From assembly GCF_026898095.1 (NCBI RefSeq), contig NZ_CP114015.1, positions 1,178,001 through 1,242,000 on the forward strand: a stretch of DNA of 64,000 bases, in the 5' to 3' direction. This document shows, in pieces, positions 51,469-60,055 of the stretch. How positions within the stretch are numbered: position 1 is the first letter of the stretch; each line of letters begins with the position of its first letter. A program made the translations under genes and the position numbers. The notes beneath the pieces were generated by a model. That model was not told the DNA's origin and did not search any database. It saw only the letters and a program-made list of their open reading frames with translations. Source of the stretch: Arthrobacter sp. ATA002. Lineage in GTDB: Bacteria; Actinomycetota; Actinomycetes; Actinomycetales; Micrococcaceae.

Positions 51469-52271
51469 GTGCCAGTTGCCTTGGTTATGCCCGTTCCTGC
51501 GGCCGCAGCCACAGGAACGTCATCCGCAGCAGTATCTTCAGTTCAGCTCAGAGTTAAGACTCCGCCGCGCACCGTAGACTTGGAACTGATGAGAACTGAT
51601 GCGCCGGAAGGCAGCCCCCAGGTGGAAGACTCCGAGCTGGATGTCGCTTCCGAATCGGAAGAGGCCCGCAAGAGACGTTTTGAGCGTGACGCCATGCAGT
51701 ACGTGGATCAGCTGTACTCCGCGGCCATGCGCATGGCCCGTAATCCCTCCGACGCGGAGGACCTGGTCCAGGAGGCGTACACCAAAGCGTTCTCCGCGTT
51801 CCACCAGTATCGTCCCGGTACCAATCTGAAGGCCTGGCTGTACCGCATCCTGACGAATACGTACATCAACCTGTACCGGAAGCGTCAGCGCGAACCGCTG
51901 CAGGCAAATTCGGATGGGGTGGAGGACTGGCAGCTTGCGCGCGCCGCCGAGCACAGCTCCACGGGGCTGCGGTCCGCCGAAGCCGTGGCGCTGGACCATC
52001 TCCCGGATTCGGATGTGAAGGATGCGCTGCAGTCCATTCCCGAGGAGTTCCGATTGGCAGTCTATTTCTCCGATGTGGAGGGATTTGCGTACAAGGAAAT
52101 TTCGGAAATCATGAATACCCCCATCGGAACCGTAATGTCACGCCTTCACCGGGGCCGGAAAATGCTCCGCGAATTGCTCGCAGAATATGCACACGAACGC
52201 GGTATCCGCGGTAAGTCGGCTCCGGCCGCCGCAGGTGCCGGCCAGAACAAGAAACAGGGAACACGCTATGA
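51469..52271 (+). CDS. sigH: Thiol-stress ECF sigma factor SigH/SigR
   Basis: Directs the disulfide-stress regulon. Region 2 ([20 protein letters not shown], then [14 protein letters not shown]) and region 4 ([20 protein letters not shown]) are clear. GTG at 51469 after GAGGAGACTAAGCA gives an N-terminal extension of 40 residues; ATG at 51589 (MRTDAPEGS) would give the short form. As read, the frame runs to 52326, deep into rsrA. Adding one A at AAA 52252-52254 gives NKKTGNTL and a stop at 52269 that overlaps the rsrA ATG, the usual arrangement; this correction is likely but less certain than the others. Confidence 0.88.
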
Positions 52272-52528
52272 GCGATTGCCAAAGCCTGGGCGATTGCGAG
52301 GATGCCCGCATCGAACGGCTGTATGAATACCTGGACGGTGCGCTGTCCCACGACGACATCGTGGAAATCCAGGAGCACCTGGACGGGTGCCCCGAATGCG
52401 CCGAGGAGCATGACCTTGAGTGCGTCATCCGCTCCGTGGTCAAGCGTTCCTGCACCGAAGCCGCACCGGAGACCCTCAAGGCCAGCATCCTGGCCCGGAT
52501 CAGCCAGATCCAGACCGCCGACCACTAG
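52268..52528 (+). CDS. rsrA: Zinc-binding anti-sigma factor RsrA
   Basis: An 86-residue ZAS-family redox switch that holds SigH inactive until its cysteines are oxidised. The ligands Cys10, His35, Cys39 and Cys42 (H-x3-C-x2-C in EHLDGCPEC) are present, with further cysteines at about 52 and 62. ATG at 52268 overlaps the predicted sigma-factor stop. A strong terminator follows 21 bp after the stop codon. Confidence 0.93.
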   Translation: MSDCQSLGDCEDARIERLYEYLDGALSHDDIVEIQEHLDGCPECAEEHDLECVIRSVVKRSCTEAAPETLKASILARISQIQTADH

Positions 52529-52549
52529 GGCGGGGTCACCCGGACCAAA

Positions 52550-52586
52550 AAGAACCCCCGGCAGCCGTGAGGCTCCGGGGGTTCTT
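52550..52586. terminator. Terminator between rsrA and the bL37 gene
   Basis: A perfect 12-bp stem (aagaacccccgg / ccgggggttctt) preceded by an A run and ending in TTCTT, between convergent genes; it can act on both strands. Confidence 0.85.
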
Positions 52587-52623
52587 CCCTAGTGGCGGTG
52601 GGCCACACGGTTAGCTCCAAGAC

Positions 52624-52698
52624 TTACGTGTTGGGACGCTTACCGTGGTTGGCGCCGCCGCGCTTACGGTCACGGCGCTTGCGTGCACGCTTGCTCAT
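52624..52698 (-). CDS. 50S ribosomal protein bL37 (AURKAIP1/COX24-like), 24 residues
   Basis: A 24-residue, very basic peptide MSKRARKRRDRKRGGANHGK followed by RPNT. It matches the tiny actinobacterial ribosomal protein bL37 found in mycobacterial 50S structures. ATG at 52698 is preceded by AAGGAGGCAGCT, an excellent ribosome binding site. Because of its size it is easily missed by gene callers. Confidence 0.92.
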   Translation of the reverse strand: MSKRARKRRDRKRGGANHGKRPNT

Positions 52699-52790
52699 AG
52701 CTGCCTCCTTCGTTGTGCTGAAAGTTCTGCCCTCCAGTGTCCCACAGGGTGAGCCCGACAACCTAAACCACGGGCCGGGATCCCGGCGGA

Positions 52791-54610
52791 TTACTCGACC
52801 GTGCTGCCGGCAGCCATGAGGGCGTTGCGCTGTTCCCGGCGCTGGGCCTGCTCGGCAGGGTCCGGCACGGGTGCTGCCGCCAGCAGCCGGCGCGTGTACG
52901 CGTCCTGCGGGTACTTCAGCACCTGCTCCGTGGACCCCTGCTCGACCATGATGCCCTTGTTGAGGACCGCGATATGGCTGGCCAGGATTTCCACCACCGC
53001 CAGGTCATGGCTGACAAAGAGGCAGGCAAAGCCGTACTGCTGCTGCAGGTCCTGAAGCAGGGCGAGAACACGTGCCTGGACCGACACATCCAGGGCGGAC
53101 GTTGGTTCGTCCGCCACCAGGAGCGACGGACGCAGTGACAGGGCACGGGCAATCCCCACGCGCTGGCGCTGCCCGCCTGAAAGCTCGTGCGGGTAGCGGT
53201 TGCGGAAGTTCGTTGGCAGCTGGACATCATCCAGCAGGCCTTCGACGCGGCGGTCCAAATCCGCACGGGAGAGTTTCTCGTGGAGGAACAGCGGCTCGCC
53301 GATGGACTCGCCGATGGACATGCGCGGATTCAGGGACGCCGCGGGATCCTGGAACACGATGGCGAATTTCCGGCGCAGGGGCAGCATCTTCTTGGGGGAC
53401 AAGCCGGCGATATTGGTGCCGTTGATGTCCACACTGCCGGCACTGACCGGGAGCAGCCCCGTGACGGCCCGGGCAATCGTGGATTTTCCCGAACCGGATT
53501 CCCCGACCAGGCCCATGACCTCGCCGGGGTTGATGACGAAGGATACGTCCGAGACGGCCTTGAACCCCGGCTGGCGGAAGCGCCCGGGATACTCGATCGA
53601 AACACCGGTGAGCTGCAGGGCAGGAACCACGCCCGCGTCAGGAGTGGCAAGGCCCGCTGACTCCCGAAGCACGGCCCGCGGGGCATCGGTGATCTGCAGG
53701 GATCCGTCGTCTTCCACCTCGACGGAGGACAGGACTCCGCCGACTACTGAACCCAGGTGGGGAACGGCAGCCAGCAGCTGGCGGGTGTACTCCTCCCGGG
53801 GTTGGTGAACAGCTCGGCCACGGGTGCGGCCTCCACGATGCGGCCCTTTTCCATGACCACTACCTTGTCGGCAAGGTCAGCCACCACACCCATGTCATGG
53901 GTGATGAGCATGACCGCGCTGTTCAGTCGCCGGTTCAGGTTCCGGAGCAGCTCCAGGACTTCCGCCTGGACCGTAACATCCAGGGCGGTGGTGGGCTCAT
54001 CGGCGACCAGGAGAATGGGGTCATTAGCAATGGCGATCGCAATCATGGCCCGCTGCCGCTGGCCGCCGGAGAACTGGTGCGGGTAGGAACCGTACCGCCT
54101 CTCCGGCTCGGGGATTTCCACCATGCGCAGCAGCTCAATGGCGCGTTCCTTGGCCTGCGCCGGAGAAGCGTCCGTGTGCTGCTCAATGATTTCCTTGATC
54201 TGCTCGCCCACGGTGAGCACCGGGTTCAGCGCCGTCATCGGCTCCTGGAAAATCATGGCAATATCATTGCCGCGGATTTTCCTCAGCGCGGACTGGGGAG
54301 CCCCGATGAGCTCCTTGCCCTGCAGCTTGGCGCTGCCCTTGGACCGTCCGTTGCCCGGCAGGAGTCCCAGCAGCGCCATCGAAGACATGCTCTTCCCGGA
54401 TCCGGATTCGCCCACAATGGCCAGAATCTCGCCCGGGCTGACGGTAAAGGACACGTCCTCGGCCGCCATCACCCACTCGTTGTCCACGCTGAAATCGACG
54501 CCCAGGCCCGATACTTCAAGAATCGGAGCCGTACCCGCCGGTGAAGTGACGTCGCTGTACAGGGTGCCGAACTCATTGCTTTTTCCTTGTCTGTCGGGGA
54601 TCAAACGCAT
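52791..54610 (-). CDS. Fused double-ATPase of a peptide ABC transporter (DppD-DppF type)
   Basis: The corrected 606-residue protein carries two complete ABC domains. The first has Walker A GESGSGKSMSS, signature FSGGQRQRAMIA and LLVADEPTTALD; the second has GESGSGKSTIA, LSGGQRQRVGIA and LLVADEPTSALD. They energise uptake through the two permeases upstream. The frame breaks between the halves at GGGG 53798-53801 (plus strand); one more base gives FTNPREEYTRQLLAAVPHLG and reads straight into the second half, showing a fusion rather than two genes. The N-terminal start is uncertain: ATG 54610 overlaps the permease gene by 38 nt. Confidence 0.88.
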
Positions 54611-55610
54611 CCCGGAGGCCGTCGCCGATGAAGTTGACGGTGAGGGCGATGGCCACGATAAAGATGCCGGGCCAGAAGAAGAGCCACGGACGGGTGGTCA
54701 TGGCGGCCCGGTTCTCATTGATGAGCTTGCCCAGGGAGGTGTCCGGCGGCTGCACACCGAGACCCAGGAAGCTCAATGCCGTTTCCAGCAGGATGGCACT
54801 TGAAATTGCCAGGGTGGCGGACACGATGATGACACCCACCGTGTTGGGCAGGATGTGCTTGAAGATGATCCGGCGGGAACTGGCCCCGACGGACTTGGCC
54901 GCCTCGACGAACTCCTTTTCCCGCAGCGAGAGGAACTCGCCGCGGACGATGCGTGCCAGGTTTGTCCAGGTCAGCAGGCCAAGGAAGACGGCGAAGACCA
55001 CGATCCCGAAGTCGGACACGATGCTGGCCAGTACGGCAGCCACCACCAGCAGGGGAATGGTGATGATGACGTCGGTAAAACGCATCAGGACGGCCTCGGC
55101 GAATCCCCGGAAGTACCCGGCAAAGGCGCCGACGACGGTTCCTACAATTGTTCCCACGATGCCCACGACGAAGGCGATGGTCAGCGAGATCTGGGCGCCG
55201 CGCATGGTCATGGCAAAGTAATCGCGTCCCAGGGTGTCCTGACCGAAGGGGTGGTTCCCCAGTCCGGTCCAGGACAGTGTGGGAGCTCCACCATCTTCCA
55301 GGGGCATCACCGTGGAAAACGTGTGCGGCCACCAGCCGGGGATGCGGAGCGGGCCCACGGAGAGACCAATGGAGGTGAAGGCCAGCAGCACGATGAAGAT
55401 TAGACCGGCCAGGCCGGCGAGGGCCCCCTTGTGGCGGAAGAACCGTTCCCGGACCAGCTGGCCCTGGCTTTTCGCGGCGGTGATTTCCGGATCTGCAGCT
55501 ATCGCCCGGGTTGCGGGAGCATCTGCGATGTCCGTGTTCTGGCTTTCCAGAGTCATGCTTGTCAGCTCCGGGCTGCTGCCCGGGGTTCCGGACGGTATTT
55601 TTTCAGTCAT
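54573..55610 (-). CDS. Peptide ABC transporter permease, DppC type
   Basis: A 345-residue permease with a cytosolic N-terminus of about 65 residues, six membrane segments, the NHPFGQDTLGRDYFA entry motif and the EAA loop EFVEAAKSVGASSRRIIFKH that contacts the ATPase. It forms the channel with the DppB-type protein. ATG at 55610 lies 12 nt after that gene's stop. Its 3' end overlaps the ATPase start. Confidence 0.9.
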   Translation of the reverse strand: MTEKIPSGTPGSSPELTSMTLESQNTDIADAPATRAIAADPEITAAKSQGQLVRERFFRHKGALAGLAGLIFIVLLAFTSIGLSVGPLRIPGWWPHTFSTVMPLEDGGAPTLSWTGLGNHPFGQDTLGRDYFAMTMRGAQISLTIAFVVGIVGTIVGTVVGAFAGYFRGFAEAVLMRFTDVIITIPLLVVAAVLASIVSDFGIVVFAVFLGLLTWTNLARIVRGEFLSLREKEFVEAAKSVGASSRRIIFKHILPNTVGVIIVSATLAISSAILLETALSFLGLGVQPPDTSLGKLINENRAAMTTRPWLFFWPGIFIVAIALTVNFIGDGLRDAFDPRQTRKKQ

Positions 55611-55622
55611 GGTCTCCGCCTA

Positions 55623-57155
55623 TCAGTTCAGGCTAATGCGCGGGTCGAGGAACGCGTACGCGATGTCGGCCAGCATGTTGAAGGTTACTGCGGCCACGCC
55701 GGTCACCAGGAAGAAGGCCATGATCACGTTGGGGTCCACGTTTTCCAGGCCCTCAGTGAACATTCGTCCCATACCGCTCCAACCGAACACAGCCTCGGTA
55801 ATAACGGCACCGCCAAGGACGCCGGCAAAGTCGAACGCCATCAGGGTGGTGATGGGAATCATGGCGTTGCGGAAGGCGTGTTTGACGACCACGGTCCGTT
55901 CGCTCAGGCCCTTGGCCCGGGCGGTGCGGACGTAGTCCTGGTTCATGACCTCGAGCATGCTGGCCCGTGTGTATCGGGTGTACGTGGCAAATGAGATCAG
56001 CATGATCGCGATGGTGGGCAGCACCAGGTACAGGGCGTAGTCCAGGTTGATTTCCCAGAAGGTGCCCTGCAGGTTGGGAGTCGAGGAGCCGGTCGTCGGG
56101 ATCGGCCGGCCGCCGTTCTTGCGCGCCAGCGACGGGTAGGCACCCAGCAGGGCATCGATGAAGACGAAGACTCCGATGGACAATCCAATGACTGCCGTGA
56201 GGTTACGGGTCTGTTTGGCGTACGGCCCGCCGACAAAATGGCCGATGGCCAGTGACACCACGAGGGTAAGCACGGCCAGCCCGGCTACGATGCCCCAATT
56301 GGGATCCTGCATCAGGGGCTGGGTGAGCAGATACGCAATGAAGCCCACGGCGGCGGTGGCGAGGGCGGCGTACACAATGCGGCGTCGGCGGAAACCCGCC
56401 AGCAGGGCGGTAAGGCCCAGGGCCAAGCCGAATGCGGTGATGAGGAGGCCGATGGGCCCCAGGCCCGGAGTCTTGAACCAGTTGGTAATGAGCAACAGGT
56501 AGAACGTGACCGCGGTGGCAACGGCAGCGATGGCGAAGACACGCAGGCGGCGGTTCCGGTCGCCGCCGAGGGCCACAGCCGCGATGACGCCCGCTACGAG
56601 GCCTACAGCGGCTATGCCCAGATAGGACATTTGGGGATCGGCCAGCCAGGTGTTCAGGTCAATCGCCAGGTACTGCTTGAGCAGCGTGGAGAGCCAGAAC
56701 AGCGGCATGGAGAAGAGCAGGAAAGCAACGAAGGTAATGGAGTAGTCAAAAACGCTGTACTGACGAAGGGCCGTGATGAGACCCACGGCGACACCGAGGA
56801 CGAGGGCAATCAGGGTTGCCACGACGACGAGCCGGAAGGTGGAACCGATCGCGGTCTGCAGCTGGTCGATCACGGGATTGCCGGCACGGTTGAGTCCGAG
56901 TGTGCATTCCGCACCGCCGGGGACGATGCAGCGGCCCACTTCCTGCAGCCAGAGCAAATAACGGACGGCAACGGGCTCATCCAGGTGCATCGCTGCGGTT
57001 CGCTGGGCAATGCGGGACTCGCGGTCGGCGCTTTGCAGTTCGATCAGGTCATGGAAGGGATCGCCCGAGTTGACGGCAAGGATGAACATCAGCACCGTGG
57101 CGGCGAGCAGGATAAAGAACGAGGTCACCGCTCTTTTGAGGATAAAGAAGAACAC
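55623..57155 (-). CDS. Peptide ABC transporter permease, DppB type, with large membrane insertion
   Basis: A 510-residue permease, far longer than usual DppB/OppB proteins (about 310-340). The normal elements are present: the N-terminal helix, the periplasmic loop, the permease core with VRTARAKGLSERTVVVKHAF (EAA loop) and the C-terminal DPRISL. Between about residues 195 and 350 sits an extra block of about six hydrophobic segments that splits the permease domain. The frame is continuous, so this is not an error. It is separated from the binding-protein gene by a hairpin. Confidence 0.85.
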   Translation of the reverse strand: MFFFILKRAVTSFFILLAATVLMFILAVNSGDPFHDLIELQSADRESRIAQRTAAMHLDEPVAVRYLLWLQEVGRCIVPGGAECTLGLNRAGNPVIDQLQTAIGSTFRLVVVATLIALVLGVAVGLITALRQYSVFDYSITFVAFLLFSMPLFWLSTLLKQYLAIDLNTWLADPQMSYLGIAAVGLVAGVIAAVALGGDRNRRLRVFAIAAVATAVTFYLLLITNWFKTPGLGPIGLLITAFGLALGLTALLAGFRRRRIVYAALATAAVGFIAYLLTQPLMQDPNWGIVAGLAVLTLVVSLAIGHFVGGPYAKQTRNLTAVIGLSIGVFVFIDALLGAYPSLARKNGGRPIPTTGSSTPNLQGTFWEINLDYALYLVLPTIAIMLISFATYTRYTRASMLEVMNQDYVRTARAKGLSERTVVVKHAFRNAMIPITTLMAFDFAGVLGGAVITEAVFGWSGMGRMFTEGLENVDPNVIMAFFLVTGVAAVTFNMLADIAYAFLDPRISLN

Positions 57156-57207
57156 CGAAGGCTCCTATTGGGGGTGGTACGTAAAGCCGTTAGCGGGACA
57201 AAAGTTT

Positions 57208-57238
57208 GGGATGGGCAGACCAATGGTCTGCCCATCCC
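57208..57238 (-). terminator. Intercistronic hairpin between binding protein and permease genes
   Basis: A perfect 14-bp stem (gggatgggcagacc and its complement) with a 3-nt loop, 32 bp after the binding-protein stop. It probably terminates part of the transcription or protects the upstream message, giving more binding protein than permease. Confidence 0.8.
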
Positions 57239-57269
57239 GCTCTTTAGCCGTTGAGGCGCGGTGCCTTGG

Positions 57270-59024
57270 TTAGGCCTGCTTGGTCCACTTGAAGGCGTTC
57301 CAGGTCACGCCGCTCTGGGTGGGGTTGTAAACCACTTCCTCCATGTTGGAGTTATGGGCGACGATGTCAGCGTTGCCGAAGAGGACGACGTTGTAGACGT
57401 CCTTGGCGAGTTCTTCTTCGAGTTCCTTCTTCAGCTCCAGCACGCGGTCTGCGTCAGTCGTCCGGGCAATTTCGTCCCACAGCTCATCGACCTTTTCACT
57501 CTTGAACTTGCCGTAGTTCTGGACGCCTTCGGAGTCGTAGATGGACTGTCCGCTGGCCACCAGGCCGGATCCGGCCCAGGCGAACAGAGCCGCGTCCCAG
57601 GAACCGAGTTCTTCAAGCTTCTGGCTCCACTGAGCGTCAGGAGCGGCAATAATGTTGAAGCCGGCCTGATCGCACGAGTCCTTGACCAGGGCGGTGATGT
57701 CGGCGCGCACCTGGCTGGCGGCGGAGAACAGCATGCGCACGTCAACGGGTTCAGTCTTGCCGGCTTCCTCCATTAGGGCCTTGGCACCTTCGAGGTCAAC
57801 CTCGTCGTATTCGGACGCTGCGGGTGCTGCTTCAAGGACCTCTTCGTATTCCTCCTGCGACGGCTGGTATTCGCGCAGGTTCAGTACCGTGGCTTCCGGG
57901 TCAACCGGTGTGGCGAACTTGTCGACGATGTCCTGGCGCGGAACACACTTGGAGAAGGCCTGGCGCACCTTCAGGTCCTTGAACACGCCGTTTTCGGACT
58001 GGTCCAGGTCGATGTGGGAGAAGGTCATGCCGGTGTCGGTGAGCATGGTGACAGTGTCGCCGATGGCCTCGATCTGGTCCTTGGTGTCACCGGTGGGACC
58101 GGACGGCTCAATGACGTCCACGTCACCGTTCTGCAGGGCCTGCACGACTTCGGTGTCATTAATGGTCTTGAAGATGATGCTCTCGGTGGCAGCCTTGCGC
58201 TCTTCGCCCCAGTAATTCTCGTTGGCGGTCAGCGTCAGGTTTCCACCGGCTGCATTGTCCAGTTTGTACGGACCGGAGGAGGGGATGAGGGCTGCATCGG
58301 GCAGCGAGGGCAGGCCCTCGGCGTAGCTCCAGCCGGTGTTCCAGAACTCGGCAACCGGCTTCAGCGACGCAAGGTCGTTGTCCTGGATGGCTGCGATGAG
58401 TGCTTCGCCGTCGTTCTCGACGCTCAGTCCGCCCTGTTCCGCGGCAATGTGCGCGGGCATGAGCGAACCGATCATCAGGTTTTCCCAGTCGGCGTAGGGA
58501 GTCTCGTAAACGTACTCGAACTCCTTGGCTCCGGCTTCACCCTCGGGCATGGCCAGGTACTCGTAGCCGTTGTTGGAGGACGGCTCGAAGATCTCGGCCT
58601 CGCCTTCCAGAACCTTGCCGGAGAAGGCAGCCCAGTTGAGCAGGACGTCGTCGAAGTCGATCGGCGTGCCGTCGGACCAGACTGCGTCTTCGTTGATGGT
58701 GTACTTCACGGTCAGGGGATCGTCGCTGACCTTCTCGAAGGTGCCGAACTCTTCGTTGCGGATCACGCCTTCGGGGCTGTACTCGGAGAAGTTAGTGTGC
58801 ACCAGGTTGTCAACGTACGTGTTGTACACGCTGTTGGACTTGGACGTTCCGCCGTTGTAGAAGTCCGGAGCCTGGCTGATGGCTAGGGAAATGGACGACG
58901 CGAGGTTGGCTTCCTCTGTGGTGTCGCTTTCGGCGGTTTCGCCGCCTCCGGCTGAGCCGCAGGCGCCAAGGAACAGGGCTCCCACGGAAAGTGCGGCAAG
59001 AGTTGCCGTGCGCTTTGTACGCAT
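57270..59024 (-). CDS. Peptide ABC transporter substrate-binding lipoprotein (SBP family 5)
   Basis: A 584-residue lipoprotein: signal peptide MRTKRTATLAALSVGALFLG with the lipobox cysteine in LGACGS at about residue 22, then an SBP_bac_5 fold with WSDGTPIDFDDVLLNW and IIFKTINDTEVVQALQNGDV. It binds oligopeptides or related solutes at the outer membrane face. ATG at 59024 follows TTAGGACTACGA; an in-frame upstream start would put residues before the signal peptide and is rejected. First gene of the transporter operon. Confidence 0.9.
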   Translation of the reverse strand: MRTKRTATLAALSVGALFLGACGSAGGGETAESDTTEEANLASSISLAISQAPDFYNGGTSKSNSVYNTYVDNLVHTNFSEYSPEGVIRNEEFGTFEKVSDDPLTVKYTINEDAVWSDGTPIDFDDVLLNWAAFSGKVLEGEAEIFEPSSNNGYEYLAMPEGEAGAKEFEYVYETPYADWENLMIGSLMPAHIAAEQGGLSVENDGEALIAAIQDNDLASLKPVAEFWNTGWSYAEGLPSLPDAALIPSSGPYKLDNAAGGNLTLTANENYWGEERKAATESIIFKTINDTEVVQALQNGDVDVIEPSGPTGDTKDQIEAIGDTVTMLTDTGMTFSHIDLDQSENGVFKDLKVRQAFSKCVPRQDIVDKFATPVDPEATVLNLREYQPSQEEYEEVLEAAPAASEYDEVDLEGAKALMEEAGKTEPVDVRMLFSAASQVRADITALVKDSCDQAGFNIIAAPDAQWSQKLEELGSWDAALFAWAGSGLVASGQSIYDSEGVQNYGKFKSEKVDELWDEIARTTDADRVLELKKELEEELAKDVYNVVLFGNADIVAHNSNMEEVVYNPTQSGVTWNAFKWTKQA

Positions 59025-59136
59025 TCGTAGTCCTAACTGAGGATGAGTCGTCAGGAACCACCATCGGCGGCTCCCCCAAGCGGCCGTGATGACCGCCACA
59101 TGTTCCGAAAGACTAGCCACTAATTGTTTCAAGTGT

Positions 59137-59149
59137 GCTAACTGTTAGC
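59137..59149. promoter_or_regulatory. Palindromic operator-like site upstream of the peptide transporter
   Basis: GCTAAC-T-GTTAGC is a perfect 6-bp inverted repeat around one base, about 115 bp upstream of the binding-protein start, with a second palindrome GTTAAC five bases further on (59154-59159). It lies in the A/T-rich promoter zone and may bind a repressor; the regulator is unknown. Confidence 0.45.
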
Positions 59150-59318
59150 GGATGTTAACTGATCGTTACCTGTGGACCGGGGAGCACGATGTGCAGGAGG
59201 GTTGCGGGGCGGGCGCTGGAGCTGAACTTCCGCGGCGGAGCGCGGAAACGGACCGCTGCGGGCAGCCGCGCCGGAAGATATCGGAAGGGGGGTGTTGCAC
59301 AATGTTTCCTAATGTAAG

Positions 59319-59352
59319 AGCGGGCCCCGGGAAAGACCGGGACCCGCTTTTC
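59319..59352 (+). terminator. Hairpin terminator downstream of the SGNH-like gene
   Basis: A 12-bp stem with one mismatch (agcgggccccgg / ccgggacccgct), a 6-nt loop and a TTTT run on the plus strand. The adjacent minus-strand gene ends 43 bp away, so it may also terminate that gene. Confidence 0.65.
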
Positions 59353-59394
59353 ATCAGGATGTGCTGCGCCGTGGCGGTGCGGGCGCCGTGCCTG

Positions 59395-59994
59395 CTAGTT
59401 CATATCGGGCAGGTCGAGCCAGCGGTACCAGCCGCGGTGCAGGACCAGCCATGCCATCAGGCCGTAGCCGGCCTGGCCGGGGGTGCCGCCGTTGGACGCC
59501 AGATCGGTGCGCCACTGTTCATGGTTCAGCAGCGGCGTGAGCGTATCAACGTACACGTGCTTGCGCCGCGTCGTGACGTCCCCGAAAGCGGCGGACAAAT
59601 CCGAAAGCCGGCGGTTCCGCTCGGCGTCGAGCCCGGGCGGGGGGCCGACGACGAAAACCTTGATGCTCATCTGTGCGGCCCCGTCCAAAATGTTGGCCAG
59701 GTTGAGGCGGCTGCGCGCCGTTGACAGGCCAAGGTCCAGGTCGCGGTCCGACAGGCCGATCACCAGACGGTTCTCGCAGTGGTCATCGAACCTGCGTCCG
59801 GCTTCGGAAAGCCAGCGGTTGGCCAGCGATTCGGTCCCCTCCCGGGGCGCAGCGAGGGTGTACGCCTGGACGCTCACATTTTCGGGCGTGGTGCGGGCCA
59901 GCACACGGCCCAGCCAGCCCAGAGCCCGTGGGTCTCCGTGTCCGGCAAGCAGCTCATCCCCGACGGCTGCAAGCCTGATTCTGCGTTGTTCCAC
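59395..59994 (-). CDS. SGNH/GDSL-fold protein lacking catalytic residues
   Basis: A 199-residue soluble protein of the SGNH hydrolase fold: block I AAVGDELLAGHGDPRALGW, then a central LVIGLSDRDLDLG and KVFVVGPPPGLD, and a final block with GGTPGQAGYGLMAWLVLH. The nucleophile serine of the GDS motif is Glu here (GDE) and the Asp-x-x-His of block V is replaced (N-G-G-T), so ordinary esterase activity is unlikely. GTG start at 59994. It lies next to kgd on the same strand with about 60 bp between. Confidence 0.8.
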   Translation of the reverse strand: MEQRRIRLAAVGDELLAGHGDPRALGWLGRVLARTTPENVSVQAYTLAAPREGTESLANRWLSEAGRRFDDHCENRLVIGLSDRDLDLGLSTARSRLNLANILDGAAQMSIKVFVVGPPPGLDAERNRRLSDLSAAFGDVTTRRKHVYVDTLTPLLNHEQWRTDLASNGGTPGQAGYGLMAWLVLHRGWYRWLDLPDMN

Positions 59995-60055
59995 TAGTCA
60001 CCTTCTCCGGTCACAAAAAACGGGGTGGGCCGCCGGCGCCCCACCCCAACTTAGC

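Larger units (their letters stand above)
59025..59394. other. 370-bp intergenic region upstream of the peptide transporter operon
   Basis: It holds the presumed promoter of the minus-strand transporter operon, the palindrome at 59137-59149 and the hairpin at 59319-59352. I see no gene. Part of it is unusually A/T-rich for this chromosome (about 59110-59165), as expected for a promoter. Confidence 0.6.
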
